From contig JAQUAD010000001.1 in the NCBI GenBank assembly GCA_028687425.1, positions 62,001-126,000 on the forward strand: DNA of 64,000 nt. The letters are read 5' to 3'. The notes beneath the pieces were generated by a model. It was not told where the DNA came from and did not search any database. It saw only the letters and a program-made list of their open reading frames with translations. The number at the start of each line of letters is the position of its first letter. Position 1 is the first letter of the stretch. A program made the position numbers and the translations under genes. Source of the DNA: Sideroxydans sp. (GTDB lineage Bacteria; Pseudomonadota; Gammaproteobacteria; Burkholderiales; Gallionellaceae). Of the stretch, positions 15,284 to 25,774 are shown piece by piece.

Positions 15284-16048
15284 ATGGCGACCATCGCCGT
15301 ATTCAACCAAAAAGGTGGTGTAGGCAAAACCACGACCTGCCTGAACCTGACGGCAGCGCTGTCGCTTGCCCAACGCAGTCCGATCGCTCTCGATATGGAT
15401 CCGCAAGGGCATCTCAGCCTTGCGTCCGGTCTGCGTCATGGCACGACCCAGCGCGATAGCATTGTTTCGTTCTTCAGGGATGGCACACCATTGGCAAAAC
15501 TCCTGTACGAAACCCCCGCCGGCTGGCAGCTGATTCCAGCGACGCTGGAGCTGTCCAAGATCGACGCAATGTATGGCAATGATCCGCAGGCGGCTAAGAA
15601 ATTGAAGCAGGGCCTGGCCGAGGAATTGGCACTGACCGGCGCACCGATCATGATCGACTGCTGCCCCATGCTAGGCGTACTGACATTGAATGCATTGCTG
15701 GCCTCGGACAAGGTGCTGATACCGGTATCCCCCGACTATCTGTCGCAACATGGCGTGCACAGGCTGGACAGCGCACTGAATGTGCTGGAGAAGAAACTGC
15801 AAAGGACTTTCGAGCGGCGCATCGTGGTGACACGCTTCGATTCCCGCCGCAAGCTGTCATACGACATCTACGACAAACTCAAACAACGTTACGGCGATCT
15901 GGTGTGCAAGACGCGCATCGGCGAAACCGTTGCACTGGCAACCAGCCCGATGCACGGACTGGATGTGTTTGCTTATGCGCCCAACAGTCCCGGTGCGGCA
16001 GATTACCGTGCTCTGGCTAAGGAACTGACCGAGACCGGCTTTATTTAG
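15284..16048 (+). CDS. Orphan ParA/MinD-family ATPase
   Basis: [22 protein letters not shown] deviant Walker [11 protein letters not shown]; no ParB partner adjacent. Confidence 0.85.
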   Translation: MATIAVFNQKGGVGKTTTCLNLTAALSLAQRSPIALDMDPQGHLSLASGLRHGTTQRDSIVSFFRDGTPLAKLLYETPAGWQLIPATLELSKIDAMYGNDPQAAKKLKQGLAEELALTGAPIMIDCCPMLGVLTLNALLASDKVLIPVSPDYLSQHGVHRLDSALNVLEKKLQRTFERRIVVTRFDSRRKLSYDIYDKLKQRYGDLVCKTRIGETVALATSPMHGLDVFAYAPNSPGAADYRALAKELTETGFI

Positions 16049-17568
16049 CCAAACTGGACATAGAAGGCAAGCGCCAGCGCGGAAGCCAGCAGCACGGCGA
16101 TCAGGGACAGCCAGCCGTTGCGGCGCCGCTGCTGAATGACCAGCTCCAGTAATAGCGGAGCCGCATGTTCATAAGGCTCCTGCTTCAGTCTTTGGTGGAT
16201 CAAACGCGGCAATTCTGGAACCAGCGTGGCGAACCGCGGCGCTTCGCGCTTCAGCGTCTTCAGGAAACCACGCCATCCGATCTGCTCACTCATCCAGCGC
16301 TCCAGCCAGGGCTTGGCCGTTTTCCACAGGTCGAGTTCAGGATCGAGTTGCAAACCCAGCCCCTCGATATTTAACAGCGTCTTCTGCAGCAGAACCAACT
16401 GCGGCTGGATCTGGATGCCGAAGCGACGCGAGGTCTGGAACAGGCGCAACAGGATGCGGCCGAAGGAAACTTCCCGCAGCGGCTTGTCGAAAATGGGTTC
16501 GCATACTGCACGGATGGCGGCCTCGAATTCATCGATACGCGTGGAGGCAGGCGCCCAGCCCGATTCAATGTGCAATTCGGCCACACGCCGGTAATCGCGG
16601 TTGAAGAAAGCGATGAAGTTATGCGCCAGATAATGTTTGTCGTTGTCGGTCAGTGTCCCCATAATGCCGAAGTCCAGCGCGACATAGCGGCCGTCGAGCG
16701 CGACCAGGATGTTGCCGGGATGCATGTCGGCATGGAAGAAGCCGTCACGGAACACCTGGGTATAGAAGATGGTCACGCCGTCACTGGCCAACTTGGGCAC
16801 GTCGATACCTGCCTCACGGAGGGCGGCGATCTGGCTGACTGGGATGCCGTGCATACGCTGCATCACCATCACCTGCTCGCTGCACCAGTCCCAGTAGATC
16901 TCCGGCACCAGCAACAAACTCGCATCGATGAAGTTGCGGCGCAACTGGCTGGCATTGGCCGCCTCGCGCATCAGATCCAGTTCATCATGCAGCGTCTTTT
17001 CGAATTCAGCGACCACTTCCTTCGGTTTAAGGCGCTTGCCGTCCTCCCATAGACGCTCGATGAGAGAAGCGGCTATATCAAGCAAGGCGAGGTCATGCTC
17101 AATGATCTGCTGGATGCCAGGACGCAGGATCTTTACCGCGACTTCACGCCCGTCGGGCAACACCGCAAAGTGGACTTGCGCGACCGAAGCGCTGGCAACC
17201 GGCAACTGGTCGAAACTGGCAAAGACTTCCTGCAAGGGCTTGCCATAGGCAGACTCCAGTAGCGCGACAGCTTGCGCAGAAGGAAACGGAGGAACGCGAT
17301 CCTGCAGGGAGGCCAGGGCATCGGAAATATCGGTCGGGATCAGGTCGCGCCGAGTCGACAACAATTGGCCGAATTTAACGAAGATGGGGCCCAGTGCTTC
17401 AAGTGCCAATCGCAATCTGAGACCGCGCGGCCTGCTGTTGTCGCGGAAGAACAGCAGCACATTGATGGGACGCAACAACCAGCTGGTACGCTCGTGTGCC
17501 AGCAGGAATTCGTCCAGACCGAAGCGCAGGACGATGTAGATGATCTTGATCAGTCGAAAGAAACGCAT
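16045..17568 (-). CDS. ubiB: Ubiquinone biosynthesis regulatory protein kinase UbiB
   Basis: [47 protein letters not shown]. Confidence 0.95.
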   Translation of the reverse strand: MRFFRLIKIIYIVLRFGLDEFLLAHERTSWLLRPINVLLFFRDNSRPRGLRLRLALEALGPIFVKFGQLLSTRRDLIPTDISDALASLQDRVPPFPSAQAVALLESAYGKPLQEVFASFDQLPVASASVAQVHFAVLPDGREVAVKILRPGIQQIIEHDLALLDIAASLIERLWEDGKRLKPKEVVAEFEKTLHDELDLMREAANASQLRRNFIDASLLLVPEIYWDWCSEQVMVMQRMHGIPVSQIAALREAGIDVPKLASDGVTIFYTQVFRDGFFHADMHPGNILVALDGRYVALDFGIMGTLTDNDKHYLAHNFIAFFNRDYRRVAELHIESGWAPASTRIDEFEAAIRAVCEPIFDKPLREVSFGRILLRLFQTSRRFGIQIQPQLVLLQKTLLNIEGLGLQLDPELDLWKTAKPWLERWMSEQIGWRGFLKTLKREAPRFATLVPELPRLIHQRLKQEPYEHAAPLLLELVIQQRRRNGWLSLIAVLLASALALAFYVQFG

Positions 17569-17578
17569 CGCACAAATG

Positions 17579-17606
17579 AAAAGGGCACGGCCAAAGCGCC
17601 GTGCCC
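17579..17606 (-). terminator. Rho-independent terminator downstream of the Tim44-like gene
   Basis: Minus strand GGGCACGGC-GCTTTG-GCCGTGCCC-TTTT: perfect 9-bp stem plus short T-tract, just before ubiB. Confidence 0.75.
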
Positions 17607-17628
17607 GTAAGTCTACTTCAGATCACGT

Positions 17629-18477
17629 TCAATTCTGCTGAATTCCGGCCAGCAGCCACACAGAATTGTCATCCTTCAGATCCTTCTGCACATGCCAGAT
17701 TTCTTCGAAGTTCTCCGGCGCGCCATTGTTCTCGCGCAGCTGGCCGCTCAAGCGCACGCTGGCGATGGCGATATCGTTCTCGGTTACGACCTCCAGCAAC
17801 TCGCCGTTCACGAAGCCGACATCGGTCTGCTGCGGCGCATCGCCGCGTTCCTGCAATTGCATGCTGATCTCGGCGAACATTTCGGGGGTGGTGTATTCGC
17901 GGATGTCGTTCAGGTCCTTGCGGTCATTGGCGGCTTGCAGACGGATAAAGGACATCTTGGCACTGCGCAGGAAGCTCTCTACCGGGAAATCGGCAGGAAT
18001 ATTCGCCGCGCGCTGCGGGGCGGCATCAGCAGACACATGAGCAGAAGATGCTGCTGGCTGCGCGGGGATGTCATAGTGGGTGCTCGCCCCCGAATACTGC
18101 ATCGCTGGCTGCTGTTGCTTCTTGCGCAGCATGGCAAACAGCAGGAAAGCACCACCCGCCAGCAACAGGATCAGCAACAGCATGCCCATGCCTTCGCCCA
18201 GTCCGAGATGAGAGAACAAAGCCGCCAGACCCAGACCGGCAGCGATACCTGCCAATGGGCCCAGCCACTTGTTGCCTTGCTTGGCAGGCGTACCAGCAGT
18301 TTGAGCGGGGGCCGCCTGGCTAGGCGCCGGTGCAGCCTGTTTTTGCGGCGCAGCCATGGTGCGCTGCTTGCCGATGTTAAGGCCGCTGCCGAGCCGCTTG
18401 GCTTCAGCGCTGGTAGAGATCAGGGAAAAACTGGTAAGGAACAACGTCAGGGCAACAGCAAAGCGTTTCATGCACAT
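17629..18477 (-). CDS. Tim44-like domain protein (TIM44 family)
   Basis: Signal-like N-terminus, Ala/Pro-rich linker, glycine-rich TM, C-terminal FLRSAKMSFIRLQAANDRKDLNDIREYTTPEMFAEI typical of Tim44-like proteins. Confidence 0.85.
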   Translation of the reverse strand: MCMKRFAVALTLFLTSFSLISTSAEAKRLGSGLNIGKQRTMAAPQKQAAPAPSQAAPAQTAGTPAKQGNKWLGPLAGIAAGLGLAALFSHLGLGEGMGMLLLILLLAGGAFLLFAMLRKKQQQPAMQYSGASTHYDIPAQPAASSAHVSADAAPQRAANIPADFPVESFLRSAKMSFIRLQAANDRKDLNDIREYTTPEMFAEISMQLQERGDAPQQTDVGFVNGELLEVVTENDIAIASVRLSGQLRENNGAPENFEEIWHVQKDLKDDNSVWLLAGIQQN

Positions 18478-18531
18478 CCTCAGATTCGATATTCAAACAG
18501 GGCGCGCAGTATACCGTAGCAAGGCGCAAAA

Positions 18532-19155
18532 TCAGAACGACGGCGCATGCTCGAACGACAGCAATTCCCCAGTTTGCGGATGGGTAAAACGCAGCATGCA
18601 AGCATGCAGCAACAGGCGCGGTGCGCTGCTCACGTCGCCGTACAGTGCATCGCCGAGGATGGGATGGCCGAGACTGGCCATGTGCAAACGCAATTGATGG
18701 CTGCGGCCGGTGACCGGCTCCAGTTCTACACGTGAGCGATCACTCTCCCGTAACAGCAGGCGATAGCGCGTGAGTGAAGGCTTGCCCTGCTCAATGTCGA
18801 TACGCTGCAAAGGCCGGTTCGGCCAGTCAGCAACGATGGGCAGATCGATCTCGCCCTGCTCATGTTCCAGTCTGCCATCGCACACCGCGATGTAGAGTTT
18901 ATCCATCTGCCGGTTCTGGAACATCATCGACAGCGTACGCTGCATCTCGGCACCGCGTGCGAACAGCATCAGTCCCGATGTCGCCATATCCAGTCTGTGC
19001 ACGATCAGCGCATCGGAGAAGCGTGATTGCACACGCGACGAAAGACAATCCTGCTTGTCCGGCCCGCGTCCGGGGACCGATAACAGGCCGGAAGGTTTGA
19101 CGGCTACCAGCAGGTAGTCGTCGACATACAACAGCTCAACTGCAGGGATGCTCAA
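18532..19155 (-). CDS. RluA-family pseudouridine synthase
   Basis: LLYVDDYLLVAVKPSGLLSVPGRG, HRLDMATSGLMLFARG, GRSHQLRLHMASLGHPILGD; likely TTG start overlapping the xth stop. Confidence 0.88.
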   Translation of the reverse strand: MSIPAVELLYVDDYLLVAVKPSGLLSVPGRGPDKQDCLSSRVQSRFSDALIVHRLDMATSGLMLFARGAEMQRTLSMMFQNRQMDKLYIAVCDGRLEHEQGEIDLPIVADWPNRPLQRIDIEQGKPSLTRYRLLLRESDRSRVELEPVTGRSHQLRLHMASLGHPILGDALYGDVSSAPRLLLHACMLRFTHPQTGELLSFEHAPSF

Positions 19156-19910
19156 GCGACTTCGGCCACCACGGGGGTGTGATCGGAAGGGCGTTCCAGT
19201 TTGCGCGGCGCCTTGTCGATATGGCAACCGGCACAAGACAGCGCCTCGCTGATCAGGATGTGATCGATGCGCATGCCCATGTTGCGGCGGAAAGCCATCA
19301 TGCGGTAATCCCACCAGGAATAGAGTTTTTCGCCCGACTCGAATAGGCGGAAGGCATCGCGCAGACCGAGCGCGAGCAGCCCCTGAAACGCCTCGCGTTC
19401 CGGCACGCTGCACAGCACCTTGTCTTTCCATGCGACCGGATCATATACATCGCGGTCCTCGGGCACGATGTTGTAGTCGCCCAGCAAGGCCAGCTTGGGA
19501 TACTTCTGCATCTCGTCCTTCAACCAGTCATGCAAGGCCGCCAGCCAGCGCAGCTTGTAGTCATACTTGTCGGAGCCGACTTCCTGGCCATTGGGGATGT
19601 AGACGCAGACGATACGCACACCGTTGATGGTCGCTGCGATCACACGCTTCTGCTCGTCCTCGAAGTTGGGGATGCCGATCTGCACATCACTGGCTGCCTC
19701 GCGGCTGAGGATGGCCACGCCGTTGTAGGTCTTCTGACCGCTGAAAACGCAGTGGAAACCGGCCGCCTCGATCTCGGCCAGCGGGAAGTTCTTGTCTTCG
19801 GTTTTGGTTTCCTGCAAACACACCACATCCACAGGTGATTCTAGCTGCCAATCAAGCAGGTGCGGCAAACGTACCTTGAGCGAATTGACGTTCCAGGTGG
19901 CTATCTTCAT
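19152..19910 (-). CDS. xth: Exodeoxyribonuclease III
   Basis: MKIATWNVNSLKVRLPHLLDWL-type start, LQETKTED, GDYNIVPEDRDVYDP, RPSDHTPV. Confidence 0.93.
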   Translation of the reverse strand: MKIATWNVNSLKVRLPHLLDWQLESPVDVVCLQETKTEDKNFPLAEIEAAGFHCVFSGQKTYNGVAILSREAASDVQIGIPNFEDEQKRVIAATINGVRIVCVYIPNGQEVGSDKYDYKLRWLAALHDWLKDEMQKYPKLALLGDYNIVPEDRDVYDPVAWKDKVLCSVPEREAFQGLLALGLRDAFRLFESGEKLYSWWDYRMMAFRRNMGMRIDHILISEALSCAGCHIDKAPRKLERPSDHTPVVAEVA

Positions 19911-20398
19911 TGAGCAGGCGACGCAGAGCGCGGACGGTAAGAGGCTGACTTGGGGTAGCCGGCGTAATCCAGCTCCTTGCCCCAGGTGCTATCAAGAAAG
20001 CCCATGAGGCGAGTACCGCCGATCGTGACGGACGGAATCTGGAAGCCACCGGTAACCTTGCGATAGGCCTCGACCTTCTCGGCCGAGTCCAGATTTTGTT
20101 CGGTGTACGGGATGCCGCGCTTGTTCAGGAAAGACTGGGCATCGCTGCAAGGCGAGCCGCATCCCGGTGCGATATACAGCGTTACCGGGAAGTTCTGCTG
20201 TGCGCGTCGGGTTTCATACGGCAGGCTGGTATCCGGTGCGGGCTTGGCGCCTATCTTCAGTTGCTCCACCTCATCACTATCGGGCAAGGGCGTATCGCTG
20301 TAGTGCACCTTGCCCTGGCTGTCCACGGAACGATACAGCTCAGCCTGAGCGCCGGTGATCACGGCGCAGAACATGGCAAATAACACAAACATCCGCAT
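19907..20398 (-). CDS. DUF4124 plus glutaredoxin-like secreted protein
   Basis: Signal peptide, LYRSVDSQGKVHYSDTPLP (DUF4124), then TLYIAPGCGSPCSDAQSFLNKRGIPYTEQNLD and GFQIPSVTIGG (glutaredoxin fold). Confidence 0.8.
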   Translation of the reverse strand: MRMFVLFAMFCAVITGAQAELYRSVDSQGKVHYSDTPLPDSDEVEQLKIGAKPAPDTSLPYETRRAQQNFPVTLYIAPGCGSPCSDAQSFLNKRGIPYTEQNLDSAEKVEAYRKVTGGFQIPSVTIGGTRLMGFLDSTWGKELDYAGYPKSASYRPRSASPAQ

Positions 20399-20411
20399 GA
20401 CAGCCTCCTGA

Positions 20412-22460
20412 TTATTTGCTTTCGACCAGACCATTATGCCGCAGCAACGCGTCGATGGAAGGCGCGCGACCACGGAAAGAGGTGAAGGATTGCATCGCGG
20501 GTCGTGCGCCGCCGAAGGACAGGATCTCACTGCGGAAGCGCGCGCCGATCTCCGGATTGAGCACGCCGTGCTCCTCGAACAGGCTGTAGGCATCGGCCGA
20601 AAGTACTTCCGCCCACTTGTAGCTGTAATAGCCAGCGGCATAGCCGCCGGAAAAGATGTGCGAGAAGCTTTGCGGGAAACGGTTGAACTCGGGTGGGATC
20701 AACACCGCCACTTCGGCGCGCACCTCGTCCAGCAGTTGCAGGATGGATTTGGCACCACCGGGCTGGAAGCTGCTGTGCATCAGCATGTCGAACATGGCGA
20801 ACTCAATCTGGCGCAGCGTGGCCAGACCGCTCTGGAAGTTCTTCGCGGCCAGCATCTTGTCGAACAAGTCGCGCGGTAGCGGTTCACCGCTGTCTACATG
20901 CCGCGTCATGCTGTACAGAACATCCCATTCCCAGCAGAAGTTCTCCATGAACTGGCTGGGCAGTTCCACTGCATCCCACTCCACGCCATTGATGCCGGAC
21001 ACGCCCAGCTCTTCGACCTCGGTCAGCAGGTGATGCAGGCCATGACCGAACTCGTGGAACAGTGTGTTCACCTCATCGTGGGTGAACAGCGCCGGCTTGC
21101 CGCCGACCGGGGCGGAGAAGTTGCAGTTCATATAGGCGACCGGCGTCTGGATCGTGCCGTCGGAGAGCCGGCGACGGGTGATCACATCGTCCATCCATGC
21201 GCCGCCGCGCTTGCTGCTACGCGCGTAGAGATCGAAATAGAACTGTCCGATCAGGGCATCCTGATCGTCGCGGATGTCGAAGAAACGCACAGACTCGTGC
21301 CATACCGGCGCAGTGGAAGGCTTGATGGTCAGCCCGTACAGGGTCTCGATCAGTTTGAACAAGCCGCCCAGCACGGCATCTTCCGGGAAGTACTGCTTCA
21401 CTTCCTGCTCGGAAAAGGCATAACGCTGCTCGCGCAGCTTCTCGCTGGCGTAGGCGACATCCCAGGAATGGAGTGTGTCCAGTCCTAGCTTGCTGCGCGC
21501 GAACTCGCGCAGTTCGTCCAGGTCCTTCTCGGCGAACGGGCGGGCGCGCTGCGCCAGCTCACGCATGAAATCCGCCACCTGCTGCGGTGTCTCAGCCATC
21601 TTGGCGGCCAGCGACAGTTCGCCGTAGTTGGCGAAGCCCAGCAACCCGGCTTCCTCCGCGCGCAGAGCGACGATCTCGTCCATCAATGGCGTGTTGTCCC
21701 AGTCGTGCTTGCCGAACTCGGAAGCGCGTGTGGCATAGGCGCGGTAGATCTGCTCGCGCAAGGCACGGTTGTCGGCAAACTGCATCACCGGCAGGTAGGA
21801 AGGGGCTTTCAAGGTGAACAGCCAGCCGGTCTTGCCTGCGGCTTCGGCCGCCTCGCGCGCGGTCTGCAACACATCTTCCGGCAGGCCGGCCACTTCGCCG
21901 CGTTGTTCGACCAGCAGCGTGAAGTCGTTGGTCGCATCCAGCAGGTTGTCCGAGAACCGCGAGGAGAGTTCACTCAGGCGCTCCTGCACTTGCATGTAAC
22001 GGGCCTTCCTGTCGGCGGGTAGCTCGGCGCCACCCAGGCGGAAATCGCGCAGCTCGTTTTCGATCACCTGCTTGCGCGCCGCACTCAGCGTGTCGAATTC
22101 TGCACTGGCGCGCAGAGCCTTGAACTTCTCATACAGAGACTGGTTCTGGCCCAGCTCGGCGTAATACTGGGTGATCTTGGGCAGGGTGCTGTTGTAGGCC
22201 GCGCGCAATTCTGGCGAGTTCATCACCGCGTTCAGGTGTCCCACCGGCCCCCAGGCACGGGACAGGCGTTCGTTGGCGTCTTCCATCGGGCGCACAAAAG
22301 CGTCCCAGGTCGGCGGCACATCGTCCGACAGCTGGCGTTCGGTCAGCGTACGATTTTCGGCCAGCAACTGGTCGATGGCAGGGGCGACATGCTCGGGCTT
22401 GATCTCGGCAAAGCGCGGCAGACCGGATTGGTCGAGTAAAGGATTATTCATTTTGCTCAT
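20412..22460 (-). CDS. prlC: Oligopeptidase A (M3 metallopeptidase)
   Basis: NPLLDQSGLPRFAEIKPEHVAPAID; FHEFGHGLHHLLT zinc motif. Confidence 0.95.
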   Translation of the reverse strand: MSKMNNPLLDQSGLPRFAEIKPEHVAPAIDQLLAENRTLTERQLSDDVPPTWDAFVRPMEDANERLSRAWGPVGHLNAVMNSPELRAAYNSTLPKITQYYAELGQNQSLYEKFKALRASAEFDTLSAARKQVIENELRDFRLGGAELPADRKARYMQVQERLSELSSRFSDNLLDATNDFTLLVEQRGEVAGLPEDVLQTAREAAEAAGKTGWLFTLKAPSYLPVMQFADNRALREQIYRAYATRASEFGKHDWDNTPLMDEIVALRAEEAGLLGFANYGELSLAAKMAETPQQVADFMRELAQRARPFAEKDLDELREFARSKLGLDTLHSWDVAYASEKLREQRYAFSEQEVKQYFPEDAVLGGLFKLIETLYGLTIKPSTAPVWHESVRFFDIRDDQDALIGQFYFDLYARSSKRGGAWMDDVITRRRLSDGTIQTPVAYMNCNFSAPVGGKPALFTHDEVNTLFHEFGHGLHHLLTEVEELGVSGINGVEWDAVELPSQFMENFCWEWDVLYSMTRHVDSGEPLPRDLFDKMLAAKNFQSGLATLRQIEFAMFDMLMHSSFQPGGAKSILQLLDEVRAEVAVLIPPEFNRFPQSFSHIFSGGYAAGYYSYKWAEVLSADAYSLFEEHGVLNPEIGARFRSEILSFGGARPAMQSFTSFRGRAPSIDALLRHNGLVESK

Positions 22461-22490
22461 GTAAAGAACGGCTCGGCCATATGGACGAGC

Positions 22491-23771
22491 TTATTGTTGA
22501 AAAACGAGCTGTCCGTCCAGCAAGGTATAGCGCACACGTCCCTGCATCTCATAACCGTTGAACAGCGTGTTCTTGCCTTGGCTACGCAACGCGGCAGGCT
22601 CGACCCGCCAATGGCGGGCGGGATCGAAGATGCAAATGTCGGCATGGGCGCCCAGCGACAGGTGCCCCATCTTCTGGCCCAGCAATTGTGCAGGGTTGAT
22701 GGTGATGCGCGACAGCGCATGCAGCAACGGCACATTATCTTGTTCGGCCCACTTGAGTACCAGTGTCAGCAACAGTTCCAGCCCGGTCGCACCGGCTTCC
22801 GCTTCGGCGAACGGCAGCAGTTTCGCATCATCATCCACCGGCGAGTGGTTGGAACAGATCGCATCGATGGTGCCGTCCAGCAGACCGGCGCGCAGCGCAG
22901 CCCGATCGCGCTGGCTGCGCAGCGGCGGCATCAGGTGGCAATTGGCGTCGAAGAAGCCGATGTCCATTTCGGTCAGGTGCACATGGTTCATCGATACGTC
23001 ACAGGTGACGTTCAAACCTTCCTGTTTGGCGGTACGCACCATGTCCACGCCGGCAGCGCTGGAGACGCGGCAGATGTGCAGTTCAGCCCCGGTTTCCCGC
23101 GCCAGTTGCAGGGCAGTGGACAGGGCAATGGTCTCGGCGATCACCGGGATGGGCGGCAGGCCAAGGCGGGTGGCGACTTCGCCATCGTGTGCCACACCGT
23201 TCTTGGCCAGGAAGCTGTCCTGTGGGCGCAGCCACACGCGATAACCGAAGGTGGCAGCGTATTGCATGGCGCGCATCAACACGCGGGTGTCGGTCAGCGG
23301 CGCATCGGCCTGGCTGAAGGCCTTGCAACCTGCCTCGCTCAACTCTGCCATCTCGGTCAGCTCGGCGCCTTTCAGGCCATAGGTCAATGCACCGATGGGG
23401 AACACGCGACACTGGTTGAGGTTGCGCGCGCGATGCTTGAGCATCTCCACCAGGCCCGGTTCATCTAGCGGCGGGTCGGTGTCGGGCGGGCAGGCCAGCG
23501 AGGTGACGCCCCCGGCGACGGCGGCAGCCATCTCGGATTCCAGCGTGGCCTTGTATTCATAGCCGGGCTCACGCAGGCGCGCGGCGACATCGACCAGGCC
23601 CGGCATCACGATCATGCCGCTGGCGTCTATCACCTGGTCGGCCTTGAAATCCTGCGGCGCCTTGCCGATGGCTGCGACGCGGCGGTCGACGATGTACAGA
23701 TCCTGCTGCGCATCGAGTTGGTTCTTGGGGTCGATCAGGCGACCGTTCTTGATATGGATGTTCATGGTCAT
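22491..23771 (-). CDS. Dihydroorotase-like protein, probably catalytically inactive (PyrC'/PyrX type)
   Basis: Amidohydrolase fold, but [12 protein letters not shown] replaces DxHxHxRxPG, HICRVSS replaces HxxHxS and CSNHSPV replaces TDHAPH; overlaps pyrB stop (ATGA). Confidence 0.88.
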   Translation of the reverse strand: MTMNIHIKNGRLIDPKNQLDAQQDLYIVDRRVAAIGKAPQDFKADQVIDASGMIVMPGLVDVAARLREPGYEYKATLESEMAAAVAGGVTSLACPPDTDPPLDEPGLVEMLKHRARNLNQCRVFPIGALTYGLKGAELTEMAELSEAGCKAFSQADAPLTDTRVLMRAMQYAATFGYRVWLRPQDSFLAKNGVAHDGEVATRLGLPPIPVIAETIALSTALQLARETGAELHICRVSSAAGVDMVRTAKQEGLNVTCDVSMNHVHLTEMDIGFFDANCHLMPPLRSQRDRAALRAGLLDGTIDAICSNHSPVDDDAKLLPFAEAEAGATGLELLLTLVLKWAEQDNVPLLHALSRITINPAQLLGQKMGHLSLGAHADICIFDPARHWRVEPAALRSQGKNTLFNGYEMQGRVRYTLLDGQLVFQQ

Positions 23772-24718
23772 TTCCCCGCCAGCATGCTCATTACCGCCAT
23801 GCGCACCGCGATGCCGAAGGTCACCTGCGGCAGGATCACCGCCTGCGAACCGTCCGCCACGCTGGAGTCGATCTCCACGCCGCGGTTCATCGGGCCCGGG
23901 TGCATCACGATGGCGTCGCTCTTGGCCAGCGCCAGACGCTCCTGGGTCAGGCCGTAGTACTTGAAATATTCCTGCGCCGAGGGCAGCAGCGCACCTTGCA
24001 TGCGCTCGTTCTGCAGACGCAACATCATCACCACGTCCACACCTTTCAGGCCTTCTTCCATGTTGTGGAAGACGCGCACGCCCAGTTTGTCGACATGGGT
24101 GGGCAACAGCGTCTTCGGTGCGACCACGCGCACTTCCGGCACGCCCAGCGTGGTCAGTGCGTGGATCTGCGAACGCGCCACGCGTGAATGCAGCACGTCG
24201 CCGACAATGGCCACCGTCAGGTTGTGGAACTCTTTTTTGTAGTGGCGGATGGTGAACATGTCCAACAGCGCTTGGGTGGGGTGCGCATGCCGCCCGTCCC
24301 CGGCATTGATCACGTGGATGTCGGGCGCCACATGCTTGGCGATCAGGTGTGCGGCACCGCCCGAAGAATGGCGTACCACGAACATGTCGGCGTGCATCGC
24401 ACACAGGTTATCCACGGTATCGAGCAGGGTCTCGCCCTTGCTGGTGGAGGATGAGCCGATGTTGAGGTTGACCACGTCCGCGGACAGACGCTTGGCCGCG
24501 ATCTCGAAGGTGGTGCGGGTGCGGGTGCTGTTCTCGAAGAAGATGTTGAACACCGATTTGCCGTGCAGCAACGGCACTTTGCGGATCTCGCTGCCGCCGT
24601 TCGGGTTCACGAATTCGCCTGCCTGGTCGAGGATGTCGCGCAGGATGCGCGCAGGCAAGCCTTCGGTGGACAGCAGGTGCTGCAGTTCACCGTTCTTGTT
24701 CAACTGTGGATTATTCAT
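23768..24718 (-). CDS. pyrB: Aspartate carbamoyltransferase catalytic subunit
   Basis: [37 protein letters not shown]. Confidence 0.96.
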   Translation of the reverse strand: MNNPQLNKNGELQHLLSTEGLPARILRDILDQAGEFVNPNGGSEIRKVPLLHGKSVFNIFFENSTRTRTTFEIAAKRLSADVVNLNIGSSSTSKGETLLDTVDNLCAMHADMFVVRHSSGGAAHLIAKHVAPDIHVINAGDGRHAHPTQALLDMFTIRHYKKEFHNLTVAIVGDVLHSRVARSQIHALTTLGVPEVRVVAPKTLLPTHVDKLGVRVFHNMEEGLKGVDVVMMLRLQNERMQGALLPSAQEYFKYYGLTQERLALAKSDAIVMHPGPMNRGVEIDSSVADGSQAVILPQVTFGIAVRMAVMSMLAGK

Positions 24719-25170
24719 GCATGGATCCCTGCGCTGGGTTCATCGAAATACGCTTGCAAAATCTGTTGCGCGGCATACTGATCGATCAGGGATTTCTGCT
24801 TCCTGCCGTGTATCCCTTCCTCATCCAGTGCTGAACTCGCGGCGGCGGAAGTATAACGCTCATCCACCAGCAAAGTGGGCAAATTGAAGCGGCCTTTGAG
24901 GCGATTGGCGAAGCGGCGGCAGTGCGCAGTCATCTCGTGCGGGCTGCCGTCGTCATTGCAGGGCAGACCGACCACCAGTGCCACCGGCTGCCATTCCTGC
25001 AGCAGACTGCCGATAGTGGCGAAGCGTACATCGTTCCGTTCGTCGTTGATGGTGGTCAGCGGACGGGCCGAGCCGGAGACGGTGTTGCCGACCGCGATGC
25101 CGATGCGGCGGGTACCGAAATCGAAAGCGAGCAAGGTGCCGGAATAGGTCGCGGTCACGCCCTCAGGCAT
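24715..25170 (-). CDS. ruvX: Holliday junction resolvase-like protein RuvX/YqgF
   Basis: [34 protein letters not shown]. Confidence 0.93.
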   Translation of the reverse strand: MPEGVTATYSGTLLAFDFGTRRIGIAVGNTVSGSARPLTTINDERNDVRFATIGSLLQEWQPVALVVGLPCNDDGSPHEMTAHCRRFANRLKGRFNLPTLLVDERYTSAAASSALDEEGIHGRKQKSLIDQYAAQQILQAYFDEPSAGIHA

Positions 25171-25723
25171 GTCCGGCTTCTTCCGACAGGGTGGCGTAGT
25201 CTACGCCGAGCAATGCCATGGCCGCCGCCAGACGCTCTTCGGCGGGCAAGTCGAACAGGATATGTTCGTTAGCAGGCACCGACAACCAGGCGTTATCGGC
25301 GATCTCCTGCTCCAGCTGGCCCTCGGACCAGCCGGCATAGCCCAGGGTGATCAGCAGATGCTTGGGACCGGTGCCTTCACCGACCGCTTGCAGGATGTCC
25401 TTGGAGGTTGTCAGGCTGACGCGGTCGTTCACCTGCAGCGTGGACTGCCAGGCTTTACCCGTGTCGTGCAACACGAAGCCGCGGTCGGTCTGCACCGGTC
25501 CGCCGAAATGTACGGCCATGTCTTCCAGCTCGGTTTGCGTCAGCGGCATGTTGATCTGCGCGAACAACTCGCTCAGGGTCAGGCTGATGGGACGATTCAC
25601 CACGATACCCATCGCACCTTCGTCGTTATGCTCGCATACATAGGTGAGCGACTTGGCGAAGAAAGGATCGGTCATCGCCGGCATGGCGATCAGGAAATGG
25701 TTGGTGAGGTCTATGTCGGACAT
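25163..25723 (-). CDS. yqgE: YqgE/AlgH family protein
   Basis: [40 protein letters not shown]. Confidence 0.93.
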   Translation of the reverse strand: MSDIDLTNHFLIAMPAMTDPFFAKSLTYVCEHNDEGAMGIVVNRPISLTLSELFAQINMPLTQTELEDMAVHFGGPVQTDRGFVLHDTGKAWQSTLQVNDRVSLTTSKDILQAVGEGTGPKHLLITLGYAGWSEGQLEQEIADNAWLSVPANEHILFDLPAEERLAAAMALLGVDYATLSEEAGHA

Positions 25724-25774
25724 GGCGGCATTGTAGCCATTGCCGCCACCCTTCACAAACTTAGACGGTGAAAA

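Noticed and set aside
19156-19431. N-terminal extension of the 299-aa RluA-like ORF
   Set aside because: Overlaps xth out of frame; RluA homology starts around SIPAVELLYVDDYLL
22457-22735. Short ORFs antisense or alternate frame within the prlC/pyrC' region
   Set aside because: Alternate-frame ORFs inside confirmed genes with no independent evidence
23772-24404. N-terminal extension of the 637-aa dihydroorotase-like ORF
   Set aside because: Out-of-frame overlap with pyrB; the true start is the ATG overlapping the pyrB stop
24411-24419. TTATCCACG resembling a DnaA box
   Set aside because: Single occurrence inside pyrB coding sequence with no cluster or AT-rich unwinding element
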